From: Planctomycetota bacterium
GTDB taxonomy: Bacteria; Planctomycetota; Planctomycetia; Gemmatales; Gemmataceae
Length of the DNA: 64,000 bases
Assembly: GCA_029777335.1 (NCBI GenBank)
Contig: JAKOSN010000250.1
Location: forward strand, 1 to 64,000
Direction: 5' to 3'
Under the pieces are notes generated by a model. That model worked only from the letters and a program-made list of their open reading frames with translations, made no database searches and had not been told where the DNA came from. The position numbers and the translations under genes were made by a program. This document shows positions 7,615-15,873 of the stretch, piece by piece. Numbering within the stretch: the first letter of the stretch is position 1; every line of letters begins with the position of its first letter.

Positions 7615-9837
7615 TTAGTTCTTGGCCGGGTAGGCAACCAGTGTCGCAGTTGCTCCAGGGATCAATCCCTCGGTGGGACGTATCAGGTCGGCCCAGACCC
7701 GCACCTGACGCGAGCCCGCATCGAGCGACCGATCCACCAGCGAGATTTTTGCATTGGGGGTGGTGGCCTCTTCGAGCACCTCGGTCGGCGGGAGCGACCA
7801 GAGGAGAACCTGCTTGTCGGCGGTCCCCGTCACAACAAAGGGAGCCTCGGGAGCGAAGGCCGCGGAGGTCGTTGTGCTACTCCAGACAAACTGGCGCACC
7901 TCGGCGGCGCGCCCATACTTGCTCGCCAGGGGACTCCGCCACAGCTGCAGGCGATTGTCGGCGGCCCCTGCCGTGAGGATCATGTTCCCCGCGCCAGGCG
8001 AGAAAAGCGCCATCGTTGTAAAGTTCACTGCGCCGGAGGTGTTCTTGAGCACGCCGGCAATGCTGCGATCCGCCAGGGAAAGCACCTGCAGTTCCTTCCC
8101 CTGATCGAAGAGCACATACTTGCCATCGGGACTCACCCCCAGCCGATCGACCGTGGAACTCCGGCGATCCATCTCCTGCACTGCTGTGGGATCTTTCCCT
8201 TCCAGGTTCCACGAACGCAGGGCGGCGTCGCGCCCTGCCGTCACCAGGAGTTTGTCGGTGGCGAAGGCGACCTGGGTGACCGCGCCCTGGTGGGCCTCGG
8301 GAATGCGCGCCACCAACTCGCCGTTGGCAGAGTTCCAGATCCGGGCCGTACGATCCTCGCCAGCCGTGGCACAGAGGGTGCCGTTGGGGCTGAAGGCGAC
8401 TGCCTGAATCGCTCCGTTGTGTCGTTCCTTCAATTCCCGCGCGGGCTGAGTCAGATTATCCAGATTCCACAGTCGAGCCGAGCCATCGGCAGCGCCAACG
8501 AGACAGAGGTTGGTGCTGCTCCCCTTCGGCGAGCAGGCGACGGCACGAACGACTGCCGGATGATCCACGCGATAGCGTTTCTCCTTGTCATCGATTTTGT
8601 ACGCGGGAACCTTGGCGCCTTCCGGCGATTGAGCGAGGGTATCCTGAGTCACACGCCAGAACCAGATGGTGCGATCGGTGCTGGCGGCGATCACCCAGGG
8701 CTGCCCACCCTTGCTGACGGCGACGGCGGTCACCTCCTGGAGCGGACCACGCAGAGCCAGTTGGGGCGCACGCGGAACGGCGGTTTCCACAAACACCGGC
8801 TGATTGAGCTGAAGCAACTGAGCATCCTGCACATCGACCAGTCCCTCGACGCGAAGGAGATCCTGGTTCTGGAGTTGCACGACGCGTTCCTGTTCCTTCA
8901 CTGCCTCACCACGATGGGCGTAGATCATCTTCACCTTGCCGTTGATTTCCGCCCGAATGGTGTGCATCGAGAGGAGCACGCGCGACTGAAGCATCTCTGC
9001 TTCCGCCTTCTTCATGCTTTCGGTATCGCTGACGGTCTCGGCCGCGTAGCGATCCACAGCCAGCTGAGCCGCCCGGATATCCTCGCGCGAGATACTCCCG
9101 GGAACCCGACGGGCCGTCGCCTCAAGCGATTCGAGGCGCTTGGCATATTCCTCTCGTGTTTTTTCCGTCGCGCCGCGCTTGGCGACGGCAGCGTTGTAGT
9201 TGGCGAGTTTGATGTCGATCTCGGCGAGCGGAAGTTCCTGATCCAGAACCGCGAGCACCTGTCCCTTCTGCACGGAGTCCCCCACCTCGAGGGTGCGATA
9301 GAGCCGTTCCTCCTTGTGCAGCCGAAGGTTGCTCGGATCAACTGGATCGTTCTCCTTCCACTCACGCCACAGTGAGTTGCCGTCGGCGAATCGCCAGGTT
9401 TTGCCGGTGTACTGCTCGCCCGGCTGCATGCGAATCAGGGGAATCCCCACACGCAGCCGAACCAGGCGATCCGGCGGGGGGAGCGGCTCGCCCATGGCAA
9501 CTTCGGTCCCCACCACCATCACCTTCCCGGAGCGCTGACTGGGGACCTCCTGGGTCTCTCGCAAGGTGGCTCGCATCTCGTTGATCACCAGCGGTTTTTG
9601 GCGATCGTTACTTGTCACCGTTGCGACCGGGACCAGGGGTTTACTCGGTGGCGTCTGGCGCTGTGTGGTGTCCCGCGACCGCCCCGCATCCTTTGGTCTT
9701 TCGGTCCGGGCCCCTTCCTGGTTGGACGCCCCCTCGGTCCCGTTCTCCGGAGGGAGGCGGCCATCTTCCATCACCCAGGCGGTAACCGCCACTCCGACCA
9801 GGATGATCCCGGCGAGTATCATGAGCCAGCGTAGCAT
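7615..9837 (-). CDS. HlyD-family adaptor with an inserted WD40 propeller
   Basis: 740 aa. One membrane helix (4-22), then a membrane-fusion-protein core: first lipoyl half around 170-205, coiled-coil hairpin 205-295 and second lipoyl half 295-330. The beta-barrel begins (328-362), is interrupted by a seven-bladed WD40 propeller (366-682, blades ending in forms such as ARLWNL, ARIWN, LRSWNL, LQLWR, VLLWSL), then resumes (696-737) with the typical adaptor ending VDRSLDAGSRQVRV and PGATATL. The propeller thus sits inside the adaptor fold, probably in the periplasm. AGGAG 8 nt before the ATG at 9837 decides this start over the one at 9885. Middle gene of the operon, 22 nt before the M50 gene. No partner transporter is encoded here. 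Confidence 0.85.
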   Translation of the reverse strand: MLRWLMILAGIILVGVAVTAWVMEDGRLPPENGTEGASNQEGARTERPKDAGRSRDTTQRQTPPSKPLVPVATVTSNDRQKPLVINEMRATLRETQEVPSQRSGKVMVVGTEVAMGEPLPPPDRLVRLRVGIPLIRMQPGEQYTGKTWRFADGNSLWREWKENDPVDPSNLRLHKEERLYRTLEVGDSVQKGQVLAVLDQELPLAEIDIKLANYNAAVAKRGATEKTREEYAKRLESLEATARRVPGSISREDIRAAQLAVDRYAAETVSDTESMKKAEAEMLQSRVLLSMHTIRAEINGKVKMIYAHRGEAVKEQERVVQLQNQDLLRVEGLVDVQDAQLLQLNQPVFVETAVPRAPQLALRGPLQEVTAVAVSKGGQPWVIAASTDRTIWFWRVTQDTLAQSPEGAKVPAYKIDDKEKRYRVDHPAVVRAVACSPKGSSTNLCLVGAADGSARLWNLDNLTQPARELKERHNGAIQAVAFSPNGTLCATAGEDRTARIWNSANGELVARIPEAHQGAVTQVAFATDKLLVTAGRDAALRSWNLEGKDPTAVQEMDRRSSTVDRLGVSPDGKYVLFDQGKELQVLSLADRSIAGVLKNTSGAVNFTTMALFSPGAGNMILTAGAADNRLQLWRSPLASKYGRAAEVRQFVWSSTTTSAAFAPEAPFVVTGTADKQVLLWSLPPTEVLEEATTPNAKISLVDRSLDAGSRQVRVWADLIRPTEGLIPGATATLVAYPAKN

Positions 9838-9885
9838 GATGAAATCTCCTGTGCTGGGGACGTGCAAACGACCAGCCCATTCCAC

Positions 9886-12057
9886 CTAGAAGTAGAAGAG
9901 AACCTTTTCGTAGAAGAACTCCCAGACACCGTAGAAGAGCGAATAGCCGAGACGGTGATTCCCGCAACGAATCTTGGCCCGCACCTCGGTGCCAGTCACG
10001 AGCAGATCGCGGGGCAACGCTTCCGCGGGGTTGATCCCTTCGCCATCAATCGCGACATAGGCGAGCACCACAGGTTCGGGTTCGTTATTGGTATCGGAGT
10101 GGTGTGGAGTCGCCTCACCGCCAATGCGCTCGCGGCGGAGTTTGCCACGGAAGGTGCGCGTCGGATCGCTGCGCAACAAGAGATCCACATCAAGCACCTC
10201 GGTCTTCTCATTGCTAAAGGCCTGTAACACCTGCCCGATGTGCTGTTGCGGAATTTTCAGTTCGATCTCCCAGCGGCCTTCCTTGTCCCCCAACCGGAGG
10301 AGCGGATCGGAAGGCTGCACCGTACGATTGAACAGGAGTTCGCGGAAATCGCTGTTCAGAACAGTCCACTGCGGACCGAGCAATTCGCGATCCGGCGATT
10401 CTCCAGGAACCGGGCGACGCCAGTTGCGCCAGTTGCTCTTTTCCTGTTCGGTGAAGCGCGGCGCCTTGACGTAAAACAAGCCCGGTTGCCCCTCGACCGA
10501 ATTGGTTCGTTCAATGAGGTCATTGAGTTCTTCAAACTTCAGGGTGCGCAGATTGATCTGCTCGTCTTTCTGGATGTTGATGCGCCCGCGGTCTGCGGGG
10601 GAGGCATCACTAAACTGGGCGTTGAGGGTGTTCAGCTTGTCATTGGCCGACTTGATCTCCGCCTTGAGCTGAATGATCTTCAACTGCAGGTCTTTGCTAA
10701 ACATGCGGATGGTGCCACGATCCTCCGCCACGATCTCACCGGGTTTGACCTCGATGAACTCCACGCGTCCTTCTTCGGGAGAGTAGATGTAGCGCCGGGT
10801 TTGCGGGAGCAGCTGTCCCGTGGCGTCCATCTTCAACGGATAGGGAACAAGCCAGAGCGCCAGAATCAGCAGAACCACGCCCAGCGTGACACTGGCCGCG
10901 ATCGCCTTGGTTTTTCCACCCAGCCCTTCCTGCAGTCGAGCCAGGGGCAACCACAGGAAGCGCATGGGAATACGATGGTGTTCGACCGCGTTGTACAGCG
11001 CGCTGGTGGCATGGCGGGCAACCACATCGAGGCGCGACACCAGTTGCTGGGGCTCCGCGGAGGTTTCAAAGCACTCCATGATCAGCGCCGCTCGTGCTGG
11101 CTTCTTACTTTCCTTTTCTCGTTCATCACGAAGGGGTTGCAGCACCAGAAGTTTGCTATTGCTCTCTGCAAGATAGGCGTCCAGCTGTTCGAGCACCCTG
11201 GGCGGCAGACTCTCGTCCTTGACCCCGGTGTAGACCAGCTTTTCATTCCACTCGAAGACCGCATCGGCGAGTTTGCGCATCAGCACAACGAGGTTCGAGC
11301 GGGTCTCGATCACATCCGCCCCGCTGATCGCCTCGATTTTCGCCTTGCGCCCATGACGAATCGCGACGGACACCCGATCGCACTCCACCAGGCGCCGCCC
11401 CTCGTTGGCGACCTGGTAGGCGACCTCGACCGGGGTGAGACTGGCATGTACCTGGCGCGCAAAGGTTTCCAGTTGAGTCCAGACCTGTTGCTGTCCCACC
11501 AGCTGGCCCATCGTCTGGTTGCGAATGTAGCGCGCGGCCAGATCGGCCATGGTGCTCATGAAGGTGAGAAAGCCCGGCACCGCATTGAGCGGCCGTTCCG
11601 GGCTTTGCCAGACCTCGAGGATCCCCCCCACCTCGTTGTTGACCAGGATGGGCGCGAGCAGGAGCAGGAAATCCGTTGGGTTGCCGGCGGCCGGACGACC
11701 GTCGGCGGTTGCGCCCTCTCCGCTGCGCGGCATGGCGTGGAGCGGTTGCTTCTGCTCCATGATCTTGCGCAGCATTTCATCGTGACTGCGCCGGCTCGCC
11801 TCATTGCGATCGATGCCGACCTCGCGCAGATTGACATGGAACTGCAGTTGCAGATTGCCCTGCGGGGTCCGCAGCCAGACCACCCCTGCGGGAGCCGCCA
11901 TCGCTTGCAGCACCCGCTGAAGTAATTCGCTGTAAAACTCGTTCGGGGGGATCTGCGATTCCGCCAGTCGAGCCGCTTCCTCGATCAGCCTGTTGATATG
12001 CTGGCGGGTGCGCTCAAGGGTACGGGGATCAACCTGGAGATTGGGGTCGGGTGTCAC
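9886..12057 (-). CDS. GAF-domain HlyD-family membrane-fusion protein
   Basis: 723 aa. Two GAF-like sensor domains fill the cytoplasmic N-terminus (about 35-175 and 195-355). One membrane helix (385-404) follows, then an HlyD-type region: first lipoyl half (GRVEFIEVKPGEIV), helical hairpin around 455-515, second half with a beta-barrel (LLVTGTEVRAKI) and an aromatic C-terminal helix. GAF domains bind small ligands such as cyclic nucleotides. Having them on an adaptor suggests that export is gated from the cytoplasm. First gene of the operon: 48 nt separate its stop from the WD40-adaptor start. Ligand and transporter partner are unknown. Confidence 0.85.
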   Translation of the reverse strand: MTPDPNLQVDPRTLERTRQHINRLIEEAARLAESQIPPNEFYSELLQRVLQAMAAPAGVVWLRTPQGNLQLQFHVNLREVGIDRNEASRRSHDEMLRKIMEQKQPLHAMPRSGEGATADGRPAAGNPTDFLLLLAPILVNNEVGGILEVWQSPERPLNAVPGFLTFMSTMADLAARYIRNQTMGQLVGQQQVWTQLETFARQVHASLTPVEVAYQVANEGRRLVECDRVSVAIRHGRKAKIEAISGADVIETRSNLVVLMRKLADAVFEWNEKLVYTGVKDESLPPRVLEQLDAYLAESNSKLLVLQPLRDEREKESKKPARAALIMECFETSAEPQQLVSRLDVVARHATSALYNAVEHHRIPMRFLWLPLARLQEGLGGKTKAIAASVTLGVVLLILALWLVPYPLKMDATGQLLPQTRRYIYSPEEGRVEFIEVKPGEIVAEDRGTIRMFSKDLQLKIIQLKAEIKSANDKLNTLNAQFSDASPADRGRINIQKDEQINLRTLKFEELNDLIERTNSVEGQPGLFYVKAPRFTEQEKSNWRNWRRPVPGESPDRELLGPQWTVLNSDFRELLFNRTVQPSDPLLRLGDKEGRWEIELKIPQQHIGQVLQAFSNEKTEVLDVDLLLRSDPTRTFRGKLRRERIGGEATPHHSDTNNEPEPVVLAYVAIDGEGINPAEALPRDLLVTGTEVRAKIRCGNHRLGYSLFYGVWEFFYEKVLFYF

Positions 12058-12277
12058 AACGAGTCCTCGGCGCGAAGATAGGGTTCATCCGAGCCGGCCG
12101 ACTCGGAGTACATCAAGTCTAATCGACGTTTGCGCCCCACACAAGCCAACCCCTTCCCGATCTCACTCCAGGTAGATGAGATTTCTCGCTCCCGTAGCGA
12201 CTGGGTTTTTCTGTCTTTTCAAACCCATCGCACGACCCAGTTGGGAACTGGAACCAGGAGGTTCAGCGAACACGCCT

Positions 12278-12619
12278 CTAGCACGAGGAGTGTTCCTCTT
12301 CCCAGTGCAGGATGGTGGCCATTAATTCTTCCGCGCTGGTGGGCCCCTCGGGAAGTGGCCAGGTGAAGCGCTCGGTGGCAGCCAGTTGCCCGGCTGCTCC
12401 GTGGGCGTGATGATAGCACCACAGGGTTACAAAGCGACTGATGGCGCGCCCGCGCTGACGGAGGCGACGCAAGGGTTGCCCGGGATCCGGTTCGTTCATC
12501 AACAGACGCTCCGCCTGTTCGACCAACCAGAAGACCAGCAAGCGAGCTTCCTCGTCGCCAAGGCCACGCACCAGCGCTTCATCGCGAGCGATTTCATTGA
12601 GCAACGGTCTGGTCTGCAT
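12278..12619 (-). CDS. Small hypothetical protein
   Basis: 113 aa, soluble, no signal peptide. The frame is open much further upstream (to 13156), but the upstream part reads as low-quality coding. An ATG at 12619 with GGAG seven bases before it gives a compact, charged, helical protein with EARLLVFWLVEQAERLL and a C-terminal SAEELMATILHWEEEH. I do not recognise the family. It lies 220 nt upstream of the three-adaptor operon on the same strand and could be part of it, though a hairpin at 12268-12295 overlaps its stop codon. Confidence 0.6.
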   Translation of the reverse strand: MQTRPLLNEIARDEALVRGLGDEEARLLVFWLVEQAERLLMNEPDPGQPLRRLRQRGRAISRFVTLWCYHHAHGAAGQLAATERFTWPLPEGPTSAEELMATILHWEEEHSSC

Positions 12620-13038
12620 CCCAGGTCTCCGTCTACCCTCGGCGGGTGCGAGCTTCCCCCACTCGCTGGACCCGCGGCAGCAATGGACGGTCAGGAAAGA
12701 GGTCGGCTTATAGCGTCGCACCTGCCTGGGAGCAACAGCAATCCGCGATCGCGCCACCCCCTTTCTTCTACGCTCTGCAGATGTCTTTTGATCGCTACAC
12801 TCCCCCCAGGGGACAGACGCTCTTGCTTGAAGGGAAAATGTGAAAAAAACGGACAAAGGGTCCCCATTCGAGCGATCAGACGCAGGCAGGGCGGATTTCG
12901 CGCAGCGTTCAGCAAAAGAAAAACCTAAGATAGAATGCATAAGGCTGTTAATGCTCCGTACAATAGGTACAGGATTCCCTGTCGGCAGGGTGCCGAGTAA
13001 TTGATCGCAGCTCGACCTGATGGGTACAGGAGACAGAC
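12620..13038. other. Non-coding spacer between divergent genes
   Basis: 419 nt between a minus-strand and a plus-strand gene. Open frames here are short and lack good starts. It should hold promoters in both directions. The right half is AT-richer (around 12,840-12,960), in keeping with a promoter. I see no RNA gene. Confidence 0.4.
12908..12936 (+). promoter_or_regulatory. Possible sigma-70-type promoter for the secreted protein at 13039
   Basis: TTCAGC and TAGAAT are separated by exactly 17 nt in the A-rich part of the spacer, about 100 nt upstream of the ATG at 13039. The -10 fits well (5 of 6) and the -35 fits poorly. A guess by pattern only. Confidence 0.25.
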
Positions 13039-14328
13039 ATGCGCACTCCCTCGCTCTTATTGAGTGGCCTGTTGTTGGCGGGTCTGACGATCCTGACACC
13101 AACCGCCTCGGCACAGCCCGTACGCTTTCTCCCCAACACCACGGGGCACATCGCACCAGGGTTCCGGCCCAACCCGCCGCTTGGAGCGATCTCCTCGTAC
13201 AATGCCGCTGCGTTCAGCGCCGCCAATGCCGCCGCCGCAGCGTTCTACAACACACACCCGCTCTTTTATCCGGGCACCATTGGATTTGTGCCGCCGTTGG
13301 CGATGACTCCTCCGGTCGTCGTTCCCACTCCCCTTGGACCCACCATCACCAGCGTTCCCTATGCGCCGGCCTTTAATTCGCTGAGCAGTTATCCAAGCCC
13401 TGGCGCCGGCACTGGCTATCCGGGCTACTTCCCGCCCTACTATCCGGGGTTGTACTACAACCCACCCTACGGCGCTGCGATGACTGGCCTGGCCAACTTG
13501 ACCGAGGCGCAGGGGCAGTATCTCAACGATTGGCAACGGGCGCGCTTGCTCAATCAACAGGTCGAACAGGCCAAAATCGAAACGCGACGGCAACTGCGTG
13601 AAGCCTATCGCCGTGAAAGCACGATGATCCCCACCTTGGAGGAGATTCGTCAGAAGGAACGCGACCAGTCGCTGGCCCGAGCACGGAAGCAACCGCCTGT
13701 GACCGAAATTCTCTCCGGCCGTTCGCTCAACGATCTGCTCGCCCACGCCTCGGCAATGCAGGCGCAGGGTGTGAAAGGTCCAAGCATCAATCTCGACGAC
13801 GAGGTGCTCCGCAAGATCAATGTGGGAGCCAGGGGACGAGGCGGAAATATCGGGATGCTCAAGAACGAGGGCAAACTCGACTGGCCGCTCGTGTTGCGTG
13901 GCTCGGCCTACGAGAAGCCACGCACCCGGTTTGAGATGCACGCTCCCGAAGCAATCAAGCAGGCAGAATTTAACAATCGCGTGGATGGCAGCCGCATCAA
14001 GGAAATGCTGGAAGATCTCCAGGTGATGCGTGCGACCCTCGATGCCTCGGTGGCCACAACGCCGCCTCAGCAGTTCATGGCCGCTAGCCGTTACCTGAAC
14101 TTCCTGGACGATGCCATGACTGCTCTTCAGGATCCGAATGTCTCCAACTTCTTCACCCGCAAATGGGCAGCCCAGGGGAAGACTGTCGGCGAGCTGGTCG
14201 AGTACTTCCGCAAGAACGGACTCCATTTTGTGGCCGCCACACCGGGCGACGAGGCAGCTTACCACGCCATGTACAACGCTCTGCTCGCTTATGACATGGG
14301 TACGACACAGCTGGCCACCAAGCCCTGA
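13039..14328 (+). CDS. Secreted protein of unknown function
   Basis: 429 aa. A clear signal peptide (LLLSGLLLAGLTILTPTASA, cleavage after about residue 25) is followed by a Pro/Gly/Ala/Tyr-rich segment (to about 150) with PPYYPGLYYNPPYGA, then a charged helical region and a C-terminal domain around 230-425. AGGAGA lies 8 nt before the ATG. I know no family with a function. Composition suggests an envelope-associated protein with a flexible N-terminal part. The gene stands alone and ends in a strong hairpin. Confidence 0.75.
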   Translation: MRTPSLLLSGLLLAGLTILTPTASAQPVRFLPNTTGHIAPGFRPNPPLGAISSYNAAAFSAANAAAAAFYNTHPLFYPGTIGFVPPLAMTPPVVVPTPLGPTITSVPYAPAFNSLSSYPSPGAGTGYPGYFPPYYPGLYYNPPYGAAMTGLANLTEAQGQYLNDWQRARLLNQQVEQAKIETRRQLREAYRRESTMIPTLEEIRQKERDQSLARARKQPPVTEILSGRSLNDLLAHASAMQAQGVKGPSINLDDEVLRKINVGARGRGGNIGMLKNEGKLDWPLVLRGSAYEKPRTRFEMHAPEAIKQAEFNNRVDGSRIKEMLEDLQVMRATLDASVATTPPQQFMAASRYLNFLDDAMTALQDPNVSNFFTRKWAAQGKTVGELVEYFRKNGLHFVAATPGDEAAYHAMYNALLAYDMGTTQLATKP

Positions 14329-14358
14329 ACCAGCTCCTGCTCGACAGCGCCAGACCAC

Positions 14359-14398
14359 GCAGAAGGCGAGGGAAGAAACAACTTCCCTCGCCTTCTGC
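14359..14398. terminator. Perfect 17-bp hairpin after the secreted-protein gene
   Basis: Arms 14359-14375 and 14382-14398 pair without mismatch around a six-base AAACAA loop, 30 nt after the stop. There is no long T run, so it may act as an RNA 3'-end stabiliser as well as a terminator. Confidence 0.7.
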
Positions 14399-14474
14399 CT
14401 TCTGTTACCATCCGTTCTCCAGCTCCGGTCATCCCCGTGTTCCGTGACATCGAGCTGACATCCCTGGACAGCGG

Positions 14475-15317
14475 ATGGGAACCGTGCCCATGAACGACAG
14501 CGCCCGTCGCAAGATTGCCTTTCTCGCCTTGCTCAGTGCCGTGGGGATGTGGAAATGGGGTGTTCCCTACGGTGCCAGCACCGGGATCGGCACTCTCCCC
14601 TTTCATGCCGGCACGGCTGTCGCGCTTCTGGTGTTTCTCCTGTGTTTCTTCTCCCTCCGCGCGTTGCCTCTCCTGGTGCTCCTTGCCATGCCGCTCGTTG
14701 GGATCGCGTGGTGGATGCAGGATCGCAACGACACGATAAGCCGCCTGGTCGAGATCGGGGCGATCTTTGGCGTTCTCGCCCTCTATGGCCTGTCGCCCTG
14801 GCTCGCCTTTCTCTGGAAGAATCGCGTCGGCCTCCGTGCCCTCCGGCTGTCACAACAGGGTGATACCGAGGGCGGCATTCAGATGCTGCAAGAGCACCTG
14901 GAGCGTGGGGGCCCGTCGGGAAGGATCTACTACTATCTCGCTCTGTTATTTGCCGTCAAACACGATTGGGAGGAATCGCTGCGCATGGCGGAGGAGGCAG
15001 AGCGGTTGGAGGGGATGACCCCGGAAATCCTGGGAGCCAAAGGGATGGCGCTGTGGAAGTTGGGTCGCGGAAGCGAGGCGGCTCCCTTTCTGAGAGAGTG
15101 TGCCCTGCAATCACCCAACAGCCTGTTTGCTGCCTGCAATTATGGCCGTCTTGCCGCCGAACTGGGCGAATGGGACGAGGCGCGGGAGATGCTCAGGCGT
15201 GCCGAGGCGATCCACGTGAATCAGATCCCCCTGGGGGGAGCGCGCAATCGCGAGATGCGCCGAAGAGAACTGGACGCGTTGCGCCGCAGTGTGGACAACC
15301 GGCCCGCGTCGGATTGA
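14475..15317 (+). CDS. Membrane protein with C-terminal TPR domain
   Basis: 280 aa. Four hydrophobic helices in the first ~120 residues (for example VALLVFLLCFFSLRALPLLV and IGAIFGVLALYGLSPWLAFL) precede a TPR-like helical domain (about 130-260, with IYYYLALLFAVKHDWEESLR and LAAELGEWDEAREML). Probably a cytoplasmic protein-interaction domain tethered to the membrane. A second ATG at 14490 would give 275 residues; neither start has an outstanding ribosome site. Function unknown. Confidence 0.7.
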   Translation: MGTVPMNDSARRKIAFLALLSAVGMWKWGVPYGASTGIGTLPFHAGTAVALLVFLLCFFSLRALPLLVLLAMPLVGIAWWMQDRNDTISRLVEIGAIFGVLALYGLSPWLAFLWKNRVGLRALRLSQQGDTEGGIQMLQEHLERGGPSGRIYYYLALLFAVKHDWEESLRMAEEAERLEGMTPEILGAKGMALWKLGRGSEAAPFLRECALQSPNSLFAACNYGRLAAELGEWDEAREMLRRAEAIHVNQIPLGGARNREMRRRELDALRRSVDNRPASD

Positions 15318-15320
15318 GCG

Positions 15321-15358
15321 GCCGGTGAGCGTGAATCTGCTTCTTTCGCCTCACCGGC
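15321..15358. terminator. Hairpin between convergent genes
   Basis: GCCGGTGAG (15321-15329) pairs with CTCACCGGC (15350-15358) around a 20-nt loop, between the stop of the TPR membrane protein and that of the DUF983 gene. It can serve both strands. Confidence 0.55.
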
Positions 15359-15376
15359 TCTGCTGACACTGGGCTG

Positions 15377-15832
15377 TCATTGCTCCTTCCGCTGTTCCTC
15401 ACGGTCACGCCAGCGCAGGTGGCCGTCATGGGAAGAAACCTCGGTCGGCGAGACCCAGCGATCGAAGTGAATCCAGATCACGCGCGAGTAGCGAAACACA
15501 AACGGGACCAGAGGCAGGTAGGGCAGCACCGCCACCAGCGCCGTCACGATCGTATCCATCTCCGGGAAGAGAACGCGCACCACCAGATAAAACACGCCCA
15601 TCAGCAGGACGGCGAGAAAATAGCTGAAGTACATCGCTCCAAGAAAGTAGCCCGGCTCGCGCTCGAAAACCATTCCGCACACCGGACAGGGATCATTCAT
15701 CGCAAAGAGACTCTTGAAGATCCGTCCCTGACAGCACCGCGGGCAGCGTTGCCGCACCAGCGCCCACAGAACGGCGGCGGTGGTTGGTGTGTGGTTCGGC
15801 GAGGAGGCGTTGGTCTGCGGGATGGGGTTCAT
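15377..15832 (-). CDS. DUF983 family membrane protein
   Basis: 151 aa. A zinc ribbon near the N-terminus (CPRCCQGRIF, then CPVCG about 20 residues later) is followed by EPGYFLGAMYFSY and two membrane helices (LAVLLMGVFYLVVRVLF and ALVAVLPYLPLVPFVF), ending in a conserved SRVIWIHFDRWV. That combination is diagnostic of DUF983, which is widespread and of unknown role. Length is typical. Confidence 0.85.
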   Translation of the reverse strand: MNPIPQTNASSPNHTPTTAAVLWALVRQRCPRCCQGRIFKSLFAMNDPCPVCGMVFEREPGYFLGAMYFSYFLAVLLMGVFYLVVRVLFPEMDTIVTALVAVLPYLPLVPFVFRYSRVIWIHFDRWVSPTEVSSHDGHLRWRDREEQRKEQ

Positions 15833-15873
15833 GGTGCTTCTCGTCTCCGAGGGCGAAAGCGGGGGAACCTCAT

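Noticed and set aside
10240-11925. Long plus-strand frame (561 codons) antisense to the GAF-adaptor gene
   Set aside because: It mirrors the minus-strand gene, has no recognisable motif, and its composition is that of a reverse-complement shadow of high-GC coding sequence.
12620-13156. N-terminal extension of the frame that gives the 113-aa protein
   Set aside because: Runs through the AT-rich promoter-like spacer and partly antisense to the signal peptide of the next gene. A good SD and ATG exist at 12619.
13057-14358. 433-codon minus-strand frame opposite the secreted protein at 13039
   Set aside because: The plus-strand product has a signal peptide, a good ribosome site and a terminator. 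The minus-strand frame has none of these and reads as a shadow.
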